Assembly: GCA_903839515.1 (NCBI GenBank) | Contig: CAIMCP010000097.1 | Span: forward strand, 1-32,251 | Length of the DNA: 32,251 bases | Reading direction: 5' to 3' | Source of the DNA: an uncultured Candidatus Saccharibacteria bacterium | GTDB lineage: Bacteria; Patescibacteriota; Saccharimonadia; Saccharimonadales; UBA4665 | Part shown: positions 7,232 to 19,148 of the stretch, piece after piece | How the letters are laid out: each line of letters opens with the position of its first letter | Position numbering within the stretch: position 1 is the stretch's first letter | Made by a program: the position numbers and the translations under genes | Notes under the pieces: model-generated | Database searches by the model: none | The model's input: only the letters and a program-made list of their open reading frames with translations | What the model was told of the DNA's origin: nothing

Positions 7232-8431
7232 TTAGAATTTGAATATGTTTTTAATTTCCCAAACCAAACTAGGTCTTGGGATTTTTTCATTTAATATTAA
7301 GTTCTGAGTGTGGTTGTTTACTGAAATTGCGCCAACTACAGTGCCTTTTTTTGTCAGGTAGTTTATTTTCTTAGTTTTAATAATTGGTTGCAAAGTGGTT
7401 TTATCCCAAAGTATATGTTGGTAATTCTGCGTAGCTATAATCTGATAGTGAGACTTAGACCATGGAACGCTGTAATATCCTACGACTTGATTGGTGGCAG
7501 GATAGTCAATCACAGTAATGTTTGAAATTGCCGAATTGATTATTGGGATACTATTAGACATGGCTTCTATTAGCGAAGGCTCATCCATAACTGCCCCAAC
7601 TACAGTTGCGGTCTGGTTTGTGCCCTGTATATTGTTTTTTGAGGCGAACAAATATGCCCCAGTATCTTCGTTATTATTACCTGTTTTGATTCCTATGATT
7701 CCATTTTTGCCGAGTAGGATGTTAACGTTCTTAATCATACCCTGAACTGGAATAATAGCTGTTTTTTGATTAACAATTTGAGCTAAAACGGGATTATTAA
7801 GAGCTAATTTACCAACTTTTATTAGATCGGAAGGACTGGAGGTTGTAGTTGGTGATAAACCGCTGGCGTCTGTGCCTATTACGGTGTCGTTAATATTCCA
7901 CTGCTTTAGGGTTGACGTTGCATACATGTTATATGCAGCAAGTGATCCAAAGGCCCAGATTGCTGCACTATCTGACATATTACATGAAGAGGGAAGAAGT
8001 ATGGCTTGCAGAACCTGATATTCACTTATTTGTTCCCCGAGTTCTACTTTAACCACTGAACCTTCCGCCGCTAGATATGAATTATATAAATTAACATCTT
8101 GAGCAGTCATGGTTAGCATCGGTCCTTGCTGGTTAAGGTCTAAAGGATATTTATTTAGTATCATGAGAGCTGTTATAACCTTTGAAGTGCTGGCAGTCGG
8201 TAACTGATCTTTATTTGTGCTGGTTAATACCGTTTTATACCCTTGGATGGTAACGGCCGATTCACCATTTTCTGGCAAGGTAACATCTGGCCGTGGATTA
8301 GTTAAAGGCTGTAGTGTAATAGCTGTTCTTGTCTCATATAGGGGTTTGATTACGGCATAGGCAATAACTGGTAATAGCAATAAGGGAATCAAAAAAAGCC
8401 ATAACTTCTTCTTCTTTTTATGTCTTGTCAT
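7232..8431 (-). CDS. D-alanyl-D-alanine carboxypeptidase (peptidase S11)
   Basis: STSK (SxxK), SCN (SxN) and KTG motifs; N-terminal TM/signal. Confidence 0.88.
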   Translation of the reverse strand: MTRHKKKKKLWLFLIPLLLLPVIAYAVIKPLYETRTAITLQPLTNPRPDVTLPENGESAVTIQGYKTVLTSTNKDQLPTASTSKVITALMILNKYPLDLNQQGPMLTMTAQDVNLYNSYLAAEGSVVKVELGEQISEYQVLQAILLPSSCNMSDSAAIWAFGSLAAYNMYATSTLKQWNINDTVIGTDASGLSPTTTSSPSDLIKVGKLALNNPVLAQIVNQKTAIIPVQGMIKNVNILLGKNGIIGIKTGNNNEDTGAYLFASKNNIQGTNQTATVVGAVMDEPSLIEAMSNSIPIINSAISNITVIDYPATNQVVGYYSVPWSKSHYQIIATQNYQHILWDKTTLQPIIKTKKINYLTKKGTVVGAISVNNHTQNLILNEKIPRPSLVWEIKNIFKF

Positions 8432-8527
8432 AAAGACATTCTATCATCATATTAACCTGTTTAATGTATGCCATTTTTTGCTCATTAGTTGTATAATTAA
8501 AGGAGTAAATATAATAGGGAGTAATTT

Positions 8528-9100
8528 ATGACTTTAGTTATCGTGATAATTGTAATAGTGGTCTTGCTGGGCATTGTAGCTATATCTATATATAACGGAC
8601 TAGTAAAAACAAACGTAAGAGCCGATGAAGCTTGGAGTGATATAACTGTACAACTTAAAAGACGTTCAGATTTAATACCTAATCTTGTGCAAACTGTTAA
8701 GGGTTATGCGACTCATGAAAAGACTGTATTTGAGGATGTTACGGAAGCCAGAACAAAGGTTATGTCAGCTCAGGGTCCAGCTGAGACTGCAAAGGCCGAC
8801 AATGCATTTCAAGCGACAATGAAAAGTCTTTTTGCAGTTGCTGAAAACTACCCTCAGCTTAGAGCAAGCGAGAATTTCCAAGAACTACAATCCGAACTAG
8901 TTGATACTGAAGATAAGATTCAAGCATCTAGAAGATTCTACAACGGAATGGCCCGTGACTTTAATACTAAAAGAAAAGTATTTCCAACAAATATTTTCGC
9001 TGGTATGCTTGGATTTACTAAGGACCGAGAATACTTTGACGTAGATGCTTCAGAACAAAAATCTGTTCAGGAACCAGTAAAAGTAGATTTCACAAAGTAG
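8528..9100 (+). CDS. lemA: LemA family protein
   Basis: N-terminal TM, YNGLVKTNVRADEAWSDITVQLKRRSDLIPNLVQTVKGYATHE. Confidence 0.93.
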   Translation: MTLVIVIIVIVVLLGIVAISIYNGLVKTNVRADEAWSDITVQLKRRSDLIPNLVQTVKGYATHEKTVFEDVTEARTKVMSAQGPAETAKADNAFQATMKSLFAVAENYPQLRASENFQELQSELVDTEDKIQASRRFYNGMARDFNTKRKVFPTNIFAGMLGFTKDREYFDVDASEQKSVQEPVKVDFTK

Positions 9101-9127
9101 TTCATTACTTAAATAGAAATAGAATTT

Positions 9128-10000
9128 ATGTATAGCCAAATAAGCTCAAACAAAAGAAAAACAGTGTTAATAATGGCATTCTTCTTTGTCATCATTGGAC
9201 TACTTGCTGGAATTTTGGGATATCTATATAGAAGTACCAGTATGGTAGTAACGATTCTAATAATTGGAACCGTCTATGCGTTTATTAGCTATTGGGCCGG
9301 AACTAGATGGAGTCTTTCATTAAATGGTGCTCAGGAAATACAGAAAAAAGATGATCCAAGACTTTGGCGAATAATTGAGAATCTCGCAATTACAGATGGA
9401 CTACCAATGCCCAAAGTCTATATTATTGATGATCCAGCCCCAAATGCTTTTGCTACTGGACGAGATCCTGAGCATGCATCAGTTTGCGCAACTAGTGGAC
9501 TGTTAGAAATAATGAACGATAAGGAGCTTCAGGGTGTATTCGCTCATGAAATGTCTCATGTAAAAAACTATGACATTCGTGTAGCTATGATTTCTTTTGC
9601 CCTAGCTGCTGCCATATCTTTAATAGCAGACATAATTCTCAGGGTAACAATATTTAACCGTGATGATCGTGAACAAAGCCCAGTGTTAATTATTGCAGGC
9701 ATTGTCGCAATTATACTTGCTCCAATCCTAGCAACTATGGTGTCACTAGCAGTATCAAGAAGAAGAGAATATTTAGCAGATGCCAGTGGAGCCTTGGCGA
9801 CTAGATATCCAGAGGGACTTGAAAGTGCTTTAAATAAAATAAAGGAGCATGGAAGTGTATTAAAGAAACAAAATACCGCAACCGCTCATTTCTTCTTCGC
9901 CAATCCTTTGAAGGGTCATAGTTTAACTAACTTATTCTCAACTCATCCTCCAATTGATGATCGGATTGCAAGACTTAAAAAAATGGAGACTAACGAATAA
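9128..10000 (+). CDS. htpX: M48 family metalloprotease HtpX
   Basis: HEMSHVKNYD zinc motif, four TM segments, adjacent to lemA. Confidence 0.93.
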   Translation: MYSQISSNKRKTVLIMAFFFVIIGLLAGILGYLYRSTSMVVTILIIGTVYAFISYWAGTRWSLSLNGAQEIQKKDDPRLWRIIENLAITDGLPMPKVYIIDDPAPNAFATGRDPEHASVCATSGLLEIMNDKELQGVFAHEMSHVKNYDIRVAMISFALAAAISLIADIILRVTIFNRDDREQSPVLIIAGIVAIILAPILATMVSLAVSRRREYLADASGALATRYPEGLESALNKIKEHGSVLKKQNTATAHFFFANPLKGHSLTNLFSTHPPIDDRIARLKKMETNE

Positions 10001-10911
10001 TGGCTAATTCAAAGAAGAAGGCGATTAACAAGACTCTGACTCGCAATAAGGTCAAAAAACCTAGTGATAAAAAAGAAGTACAAGAGAATCTAAAAAAGAT
10101 AGATAATCCTTTTAAGATTACCAAAAATAGCTTCATGGTTTTAAGAAATAATTGGACACTTTTTGCTTTAATCATGGTTCTTTATTTTTTCCTTAGTATG
10201 TTTTTTGTACATGGATTTAGCCTAGGTGGTGATTTGCAGACTGTGAATAGCAAGTATGCACATTCAGACGCTTTCACTAGAGGTATTAATCTTGTCGGTA
10301 GTGTTATATCTTCATCTCAGGGGACTACTTCAAGCGCTAGTGTATATCAGACATTTTTTGGAGTTGTAGTTTCCCTGGCTGTCATTTATTGTTTGAGAGA
10401 AATTTATGCGAATAGAAAAGTTACTGTTAGAAATGCATTTTATAGAGGAATGGGGTCGATAATTCCATCAATTCTAATATTAAGTCTTATCGCAATAGAG
10501 CTTATTCCATTTTTAATATCAGCAGTGTTATACGCATATTTTTTTGGAAGCCAAATAAACATAAATTTGTTCGAAAAAATAATAGTACTAATACCCTGTA
10601 CACTGCTTATTTGGCTAACTTGCTATTGGGTGACTAATAGTATTATAGCTTTTTATATATCTACACTTCCGGAAATGGAACCTCTAATGGCTCTTCGGGA
10701 AGCTAAAAAAATAGTTAAGAAAAGAAGACTCAAGATATTTGCTAGGATTATTATTTTTCCAATAATCCTTTTCCTGACAATCTTTATTATCATGATTCCA
10801 ATTTCTCTTTATTTGACCGCCATAGCAGCATGGATCTATTTTATCTTAGGACTTGCTTCATTAATTTTCTTTAATAGTTATATGTACAGTCTTTATCGGG
10901 AACTTATATAG
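10000..10911 (+). CDS. Hypothetical multi-pass membrane protein
   Basis: TAATG overlap with htpX; Lys-rich N-terminus followed by hydrophobic segments. Confidence 0.75.
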   Translation: MANSKKKAINKTLTRNKVKKPSDKKEVQENLKKIDNPFKITKNSFMVLRNNWTLFALIMVLYFFLSMFFVHGFSLGGDLQTVNSKYAHSDAFTRGINLVGSVISSSQGTTSSASVYQTFFGVVVSLAVIYCLREIYANRKVTVRNAFYRGMGSIIPSILILSLIAIELIPFLISAVLYAYFFGSQININLFEKIIVLIPCTLLIWLTCYWVTNSIIAFYISTLPEMEPLMALREAKKIVKKRRLKIFARIIIFPIILFLTIFIIMIPISLYLTAIAAWIYFILGLASLIFFNSYMYSLYRELI

Positions 10912-12936
<2,025 letters not shown>

Positions 12937-12939
12937 TAT

Positions 12940-12968
12940 TTGACAGTATCTACGTTTTCAGATATAAA
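12940..12968 (+). promoter_or_regulatory. Sigma70-type promoter for an unannotated RNA
   Basis: TTGACA (12940-12945), 17-nt spacer, TATAAA (12963-12968). Confidence 0.75.
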
Positions 12969-12974
12969 CATTAG

Positions 12975-13091
12975 CATGTTCGTACGTTTAAATAGCGGCG
13001 TAGTGAAAAACAAAAATACTAATTAAAATTTCCAGCCGCTTTCGGTGGGCACGTACGAAATAGTAAAAAGCCAAGATAGTCTTGGTTTTTT
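12975..13091 (+). ncRNA. Candidate structured small RNA (novel)
   Basis: Promoter upstream; outer 9-bp stem TTCGTACGT/ACGTACGAA (12979-12987 / 13051-13059); inner 6-bp stem AGCGGC/GCCGCT (12994-12999 / 13035-13040); ends in an intrinsic terminator. Confidence 0.65.
13065..13091 (+). terminator. Intrinsic terminator
   Basis: AAAAAGCCAAGA-tag-TCTTGGTTTTTT. Confidence 0.85.
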
Positions 13092-13179
13092 AGTTTTAAA
13101 GATAATAGTTTTGTAATTATTTGTGCAATAATCTATTATTAACATAACTATTAAGTTTTTATAGAGGGGTAAAAAGAAA

Positions 13180-14646
13180 ATGAAAAAAATATTACGTAAG
13201 TATATCTACATTTTCATGATCACTGTATCTTTTGTTTCTTTAAGTAGTGGTATTTTATCTAAGGCTTATGCGGCAACTGTCCCTGGCAGTAATTCATCTT
13301 GGCAATCAGCGACTAATCTACCTCAAGTAGTAAATAAATCAACATCTGTTAATTACCATGGGTTCATTTATTCAATTGGTGGAGAAGGAAGTTCTTCGAA
13401 TAATCTAACCAATATTGCACCAATTGCAGGTGATGGATCATTAGGTGCATGGACAACATCGCCTAAGTTATTGCCTGCAGGAATTGCTTGGCATGCCTCA
13501 GTAATTGTTAAAAATTACATTTATGCCATGGGAGGTTATGGTGGAGGCAGTGGTATAGTCGACACTGTTTACTACACTAGCGTCAACTCAGACGGATCAA
13601 TAAACGACTGGAAATTAGCTACAAATCTACCACAGGCCCTTTATGGCAGCTCAGCGGTAACTTTTAATAATTATATTTATATGATCGGTGGTTGGAACTC
13701 TAGTTTTTTTTCTTCTGACACTGTTTACTACACTAGCGTCAACTCAGACGGATCAATTGATAGCTGGAAAACTGCCACTCATTTACCAGTATCTTTATCT
13801 GACATCGGATCAACACAAAGTAATGGATATATTTACGTTGCTGGTGGAGTTAACAATGTTTCTGGAATGACCTATTCTGACAAAGTATATTATTCTAAAA
13901 TTAACTCAGACGGATCAATCGGTGACTGGAACGCATCAACTCATAATTTACCACTAAGCTTATTTTTCCCACAGATACAGGCCTATCACGGATATATATT
14001 TTCTGTAGGCGGAGATTCTGACTCAACCGGTACAATAGCATCAGTTTATTCTGCACCTTTGAGTACAGACGGATCAATCGGTGACTGGACTGTTTCACCT
14101 AACCCACTGCCCAAACCTATATCTCATTCAACTAGTTCTGTGTATAACGGTGTGATGTATCTAATAGGTGGTAGCACTAATACAGGTTTTTCAGGATTAG
14201 ACAATGTATACTATTCGACGCTAGCAGGCTACGATGCACCTATTCTGCAGTCCATAACTTCCAGTTTAGCTTTTGGATCGAGTAACACATTTGATTTATT
14301 TTCTCTAGCATCCAATAATCCTAGTCAACAATCTCTTATTATCACAAGTAGCCCTAGTCACGGTAGTATTTCTATATCCAATGGAACTATAACTTACACT
14401 GCCAATACCGGATATATCGGTTCGGATAGCCTTACCTATAGTTTTTGCTATATCTATGATTCAACAAATTGCTCTCAGGCAATCATTACTCTAAATATAA
14501 CTAGATCTATTGCTATAGCTCCAAAGACCGGTTTTGGTATCATAGATTCCAATAAAACTGCTAATAAAATTACATATCTAGGACTAAGCAGCTTTAGTTT
14601 TCTTGGATTGGGATTTATTGTTCGAATAAAATCAGGTAAAATTTAA
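13180..14646 (+). CDS. Secreted kelch-repeat surface protein with LPXTG-like C-terminal anchor
   Basis: Signal peptide; repeated YIYxxGG kelch motifs; C-terminal APKTG + hydrophobic segment + RIKSGKI. Confidence 0.8.
   Translation: MKKILRKYIYIFMITVSFVSLSSGILSKAYAATVPGSNSSWQSATNLPQVVNKSTSVNYHGFIYSIGGEGSSSNNLTNIAPIAGDGSLGAWTTSPKLLPAGIAWHASVIVKNYIYAMGGYGGGSGIVDTVYYTSVNSDGSINDWKLATNLPQALYGSSAVTFNNYIYMIGGWNSSFFSSDTVYYTSVNSDGSIDSWKTATHLPVSLSDIGSTQSNGYIYVAGGVNNVSGMTYSDKVYYSKINSDGSIGDWNASTHNLPLSLFFPQIQAYHGYIFSVGGDSDSTGTIASVYSAPLSTDGSIGDWTVSPNPLPKPISHSTSSVYNGVMYLIGGSTNTGFSGLDNVYYSTLAGYDAPILQSITSSLAFGSSNTFDLFSLASNNPSQQSLIITSSPSHGSISISNGTITYTANTGYIGSDSLTYSFCYIYDSTNCSQAIITLNITRSIAIAPKTGFGIIDSNKTANKITYLGLSSFSFLGLGFIVRIKSGKI
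13561..13757 (+). repeat. Perfect 41-bp direct repeat within the kelch gene (13561-13601 and 13717-13757)
   Basis: GACACTGTTTACTACACTAGCGTCAACTCAGACGGATCAAT occurs twice, 156 nt (52 codons) apart. Confidence 0.95.
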
Positions 14647-14674
14647 TATACCAACACTTTTAAAAAAGTTTTGT

Positions 14675-14748
14675 GGGGCTGTAGCTCAGTTGGCTAGAGC
14701 GCTTCCATGGCATGGAAGAGGTCCAGGGTTCGAGTCCCTGTAGCTCCA
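14675..14748 (+). tRNA. tRNA-Ala(GGC)
   Basis: GGGGCTGTAGCTCAGTTGGCTAGAGC..ATGGCAT..GGTTCGAGTCC..AGCTCCA + CCA. Confidence 0.93.
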
Positions 14749-14817
14749 CCAATAGATTTTATATTAATTCTTTAATCTGCTAAGTATTAATATCTGATTA
14801 TTTGCTATAATAAACTG

Positions 14818-15720
14818 ATGGCAAATAAACTCTTAAAGAAATTAGAAAAAGATGGCGAATCGAACATAAGACTTTTTGTAATCGGAGGAGTACTATTATT
14901 CGCTCTGAGTATAGGTCTGTTTATTAATAATATATATTTGAATCCAACTAATGTATTTTGGGGTTCATTTAGTAATGACATTTCTACTATAGGTTTTACT
15001 AAGACAACTAAGACAAATAATAATGGAGCCAACCTTAAGCAGGTAGTACAGATTGGTTTAGGCGGATCGAGCTACTCTCATTCACTAACATATCTTACTC
15101 GTAGCGGGATTACAGTTGTAACTGAAGAAAACAATAGCCCTACTTATGAATATGTAAGATATTTGAAGATATCCGCTAATCCTAAAAATGCTGGTGGAAA
15201 AACTGCTAATTATTCTAAGGTTTTAAATATTTGGGGTTATCAGGCAATAGCAAAGGGATCTTTAGGTAAAACTACTCAGACTTTTTATCAGTCTCTATTT
15301 GGTATTCTACCTTTTGGCAATTTGACATCTAGCCAAAGAAACTCTCTTGTAAGCTTTGCTAAATCTCACAAAGTATATGTTGTTAATAAATCCAAATCTG
15401 AAACTATTAATGGTCAGAAAGTAGATAGCCTAAATGTTTCTGTGAATTTATCTGGCTATATAGAAATGATGCAAAAATTTGGAGGCTATATAAATTATGA
15501 TGGCTTAGCCGGCATTAATCCAAGTCAATACTCGAAGCGTCCTCCTGTTAAAATTACTGTCAGTATTAACCCAGTTTCAAGGAATCTAGTAAGGATAAAT
15601 AACGGCAGTCCTTCCGGAATCACTGATTACTCAGGATTTGGAATTGATCCAGCATTTAAGGCTCCAACCAAATATATTTCATTGAAGCAGCTCGAGACTA
15701 AAATTCAAGCAATAAAATAA
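14818..15720 (+). CDS. Hypothetical single-TM extracytoplasmic protein
   Basis: One N-terminal TM then a long polar domain; promoter TTTGCTATAAT ends 6 nt before ATG. Confidence 0.75.
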   Translation: MANKLLKKLEKDGESNIRLFVIGGVLLFALSIGLFINNIYLNPTNVFWGSFSNDISTIGFTKTTKTNNNGANLKQVVQIGLGGSSYSHSLTYLTRSGITVVTEENNSPTYEYVRYLKISANPKNAGGKTANYSKVLNIWGYQAIAKGSLGKTTQTFYQSLFGILPFGNLTSSQRNSLVSFAKSHKVYVVNKSKSETINGQKVDSLNVSVNLSGYIEMMQKFGGYINYDGLAGINPSQYSKRPPVKITVSINPVSRNLVRINNGSPSGITDYSGFGIDPAFKAPTKYISLKQLETKIQAIK

Positions 15721-15744
15721 TAAAAACTTTAGTATACTAAGCAT

Positions 15745-16503
15745 ATGCAAGTAATCGTCGATGATCTACTTATAAGTTACGAAACTAGAGTTGGCAAAAC
15801 TTCTAAAAGTATTTTGTTTTTGCATGGTTGGGGTGATAGTGCAAAGGGACAGGCTAAATTCTTGGATAGTTTATCTGAATTTGGTAATGTAATCGCTCCA
15901 GACCTTCCTGGATTTGGAGATAGCCAAATTATGAATGATGATTGGATGCTTTTAGATTATGCTAAGTTCGTATCGGACTTTGTTAAAAAAATTAATTTAG
16001 TGAATATTGATTTAATTGTTGGCCATAGTAACGGTGGATCTATAGCAATTAAGGTAATATCTAAAGAATTAATATTGCCGGAAAAACTTGTACTTATTGG
16101 TTCAGCTGGAATTCGTGGCAATAATAAAGGCAAGAATAGTTTACTCAAGGTGGCAACTAAGACAGGAAAGATTGTTTCGTCGCCATTACCCAAAAACTTT
16201 AAATCTAAACTTCGCTCTAAACTTTATACTACAGTAGGCTCAGATATGTTATTGTCTGAAAACTTACAGGAAACATTTAAAAATATTGTTGCTGAAGATC
16301 TCAGAAGTGAAGCTGTGAAGATTGACATCCCAACCTTACTTATTTATGGAGAAGAAGATAAATCTACGCCACCCAAATTTGGTATGATTTATCATGAAGC
16401 AATTGCAGGATCAACACTTGAGTTGGTTGGATCGGCTGGACATTTCGTACAGTTTGATCAGCCTGAAGTAGTAGGAAAACTAATTAAGGATTTCATCTCA
16501 TGA
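15745..16503 (+). CDS. Alpha/beta hydrolase
   Basis: FLHGWGDS, VGHSNGGS nucleophile elbow, C-terminal GHFVQF. Confidence 0.9.
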   Translation: MQVIVDDLLISYETRVGKTSKSILFLHGWGDSAKGQAKFLDSLSEFGNVIAPDLPGFGDSQIMNDDWMLLDYAKFVSDFVKKINLVNIDLIVGHSNGGSIAIKVISKELILPEKLVLIGSAGIRGNNKGKNSLLKVATKTGKIVSSPLPKNFKSKLRSKLYTTVGSDMLLSENLQETFKNIVAEDLRSEAVKIDIPTLLIYGEEDKSTPPKFGMIYHEAIAGSTLELVGSAGHFVQFDQPEVVGKLIKDFIS

Positions 16504-17939
16504 TAAAAGCGCTCCTCGGAATATACAGACCAAAGTTTTTAGTAACTATTGCATATATGCTTCAGTCAAGTGAATATGATGTCCTTAAGTACTTAAAATG
16601 GTTTTGGACGACTCAGAATTTCAATAAAGTAAGTAACCGCGGATCTCTTAAGAAAACAAGTTCTGCTAAGACCTTACTGTATGCACTTTATGCTGGATCT
16701 TTAATTTTGATTATTTCTGGGCTACTTTGTATTTTTCTTTGGCACAGTAATAAACTTTATGCTGGATGGACTTTTGGCCTGGCATTAATTGTCGGATATC
16801 CAATAATAATAGGGAATATTGTTGTTGTGCCATTAATACTCGGAAGACTTCTTCTTGTTAATCCAAATAATAATAAAAAGATATTAAGGAGCGAAAAGAT
16901 ATTCAAAGATTATAGGGGTGAAAAGATAGCTATTGTTGGCAGTTATGGAAAGACCTCAATGAAAGAGTTACTTATGACTATCCTTGGAGAAAATAAGAAC
17001 GTGGCTGCTACGCCTGGGAATAAGAACGTTGCAATATCTCATGCTAATTTTGCTTTTAAATTAACAGGCGACGAAGACATATTAATAATCGAGTATGGAG
17101 AGGGGCAGCCAAGAGACGTTGAGTTGTTTTCTAGAATCACACATCCAACCCGGGCTATTATTACTGGCCTTGCTCCTGCACATTTAGATAAGTATAAGAC
17201 ATTACAGGCTGCCGGTGATGATATTTTCTCAGTGGCTAATTTTGTTGATCCTGAGAAAATTTATGTCAATGCTGAGTCAGAAGAAACAGAAAATTTCATG
17301 AGGCCCAAGTTTAATAAGTACTCCAAGTCTGGCGTCAATGGTTGGACAGTTAGTAATATTAAGACTTCTATTTCGGGCACTACTTTTAAAATATCTAAAG
17401 GAAAGACTAGTCTAGATCTTTCAACCTCTCTAATAGGAGAACATCATATCGGAGGATTAGTTCTCGCCACTTCACTAGCTTTAGAGTTTGGTCTTAGTGA
17501 AGAACAAGTTATTGCTGGAGTTGCCAGAACTACTCCTTATGAACATCGTATGCAACCATATGAACTTAATGGCGCCTGGGTTATAGATGATACATATAAT
17601 GGAAATATTGAAGGGATACGAGTCGGCTGCGAACTACTTCATGACCTTAGTGCTAAAAGAAAGATATATGTTACTCCGGGACTTGTAGATCAGGGCAAAG
17701 AAACAAAGCTGATTCATGAAAAATTAGGTAGCTATATAGCTGGGTCTGATGCCGATATAGTAGTACTTATGAAAAATTCAGTCACGGAATATATTAAGAA
17801 TGGTCTTTTAAAAGGCGGCTATAAAAAGAAAATAAGTATTGAGACTGATCCTTTGAAATTCTATCGGAATCTTAGTCACTTTATAGCCTCGGGTGATGTT
17901 GTGATGATGCAGAACGATTGGCCCGATCAGTATAAATAA
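16500..17939 (+). CDS. Membrane-anchored Mur ligase family protein (MurF-like)
   Basis: P-loop IVGSYGKTSMKELL, DDTYNGN, upstream of ddl; about 120 aa N-terminal membrane region; ATGA overlap with the hydrolase. Confidence 0.88.
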   Translation: MIKALLGIYRPKFLVTIAYMLQSSEYDVLKYLKWFWTTQNFNKVSNRGSLKKTSSAKTLLYALYAGSLILIISGLLCIFLWHSNKLYAGWTFGLALIVGYPIIIGNIVVVPLILGRLLLVNPNNNKKILRSEKIFKDYRGEKIAIVGSYGKTSMKELLMTILGENKNVAATPGNKNVAISHANFAFKLTGDEDILIIEYGEGQPRDVELFSRITHPTRAIITGLAPAHLDKYKTLQAAGDDIFSVANFVDPEKIYVNAESEETENFMRPKFNKYSKSGVNGWTVSNIKTSISGTTFKISKGKTSLDLSTSLIGEHHIGGLVLATSLALEFGLSEEQVIAGVARTTPYEHRMQPYELNGAWVIDDTYNGNIEGIRVGCELLHDLSAKRKIYVTPGLVDQGKETKLIHEKLGSYIAGSDADIVVLMKNSVTEYIKNGLLKGGYKKKISIETDPLKFYRNLSHFIASGDVVMMQNDWPDQYK

Positions 17940-17957
17940 TTCTGCTATACTAATTAT

Positions 17958-19121
17958 ATGAATAAGCTTAATGTAGCCGTTGTCTTTGGTTCTAGATCAA
18001 CTGAACATGATGTGTCTATTATCACTGGAGTATCCAGCATCATTAAACCCCTAGAACTTAGTGGCGACTACAACGTCATAGCTGTCTATATTTCTAAAGA
18101 TGGATCATGGTACTCTGATGATAAGCTAAAAGATCTATCTAATTATTCTGGCGGTCATTTTCAAGAATTTCTAAATAAGATAAAACCAGTTACATTGTCT
18201 TTAAATTCGGGACTAAAACTTGTGAGGCCAGGACTTACCAATAAGACAATAGATATCGATGTTGTTTTTCCGGCTACTCATGGAACCCACGGTGAAGATG
18301 GAGAACTCATGGCAATTTGTGAGATGGCGGGCGTAGCATACGTAGGTTGTGACGTTAGATCGAGCGCAATTGCTATGGATAAAGTCGTAGCTAAAGATGT
18401 AGCCATGAGTAACTCTATTGATACGGCTAAGTTTGTCTATTTTTCTAAGCATGACTTTAACCAAGACTCTAAAGGAGCTCTAAATAAAATAGAAAAGGAA
18501 TTAAAGCTACCAGTCTTCGTAAAACCGGCTCATCTTGGCTCTTCAATTGGTATCACTCGTGTCACAAAGACTGAAGATGTAGTTAATGCAGTTGAAGTGG
18601 CACTTCATTATGACGATAAAGTTCTAATTGAAGAGGCGGTTAATAACCTGGTTGAGGTAACCCTACCGATAATTGGAAACGAAGAATTAAAGCCGGCCTA
18701 CCTAGAACAGCCAGTGCTTCACAGTGAGGATTTCTTTGATTTCGACACAAAGTACTTACAAGGTGGCAAAAAGGGCAAGAACAAGGGCTCAAGTGGCTCT
18801 CAGGGCTATTCAACTATTCCGGCCAAACTTCCAAAGGCACTTTATGATAAGGCTGAAGCTACAGGCCTAGCAGTTTATAGAGCAATTGGTTGTAGTGGTA
18901 TAGCGAGAGTTGATATGTTGATTGATACTAAAACTGAGAAAGTTTATTTCAATGAAGTCAATCCACTTCCCGGAGGATTGTATTCACATAACTGGAACAA
19001 AGCTGGAATTAACAATATTGAATTAGTCAGTCGACTTGTAGACCTGGCTGTAGAAAGATTCACTGAAAAGAAATCACTCGAAACAGTCTTTAAGACAAAC
19101 TATTTATCTCAGTTTAAATAG
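17958..19121 (+). CDS. ddl: D-alanine--D-alanine ligase
   Basis: VVFGSRSTEHDVS, HGTHGEDG, KPAHLGSSIG, FNEVNPLPGG. Confidence 0.96.
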   Translation: MNKLNVAVVFGSRSTEHDVSIITGVSSIIKPLELSGDYNVIAVYISKDGSWYSDDKLKDLSNYSGGHFQEFLNKIKPVTLSLNSGLKLVRPGLTNKTIDIDVVFPATHGTHGEDGELMAICEMAGVAYVGCDVRSSAIAMDKVVAKDVAMSNSIDTAKFVYFSKHDFNQDSKGALNKIEKELKLPVFVKPAHLGSSIGITRVTKTEDVVNAVEVALHYDDKVLIEEAVNNLVEVTLPIIGNEELKPAYLEQPVLHSEDFFDFDTKYLQGGKKGKNKGSSGSQGYSTIPAKLPKALYDKAEATGLAVYRAIGCSGIARVDMLIDTKTEKVYFNEVNPLPGGLYSHNWNKAGINNIELVSRLVDLAVERFTEKKSLETVFKTNYLSQFK

Positions 19122-19148
19122 TCATTATCATTGAGAAAATAATTATGC

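Noticed and set aside
7045-7242. 65-aa plus-strand ORF MAEWLRRGLQNLLHRFNSGRRLQ...
   Set aside because: Reads through the tRNA-Cys and tRNA-Leu genes; classic tRNA-derived false ORF.
13180-14646. Cell wall hydrolase or galactose oxidase call for the kelch protein
   Set aside because: Only propeller-type repeats and an anchor are visible; no catalytic motif supports an enzymatic call.
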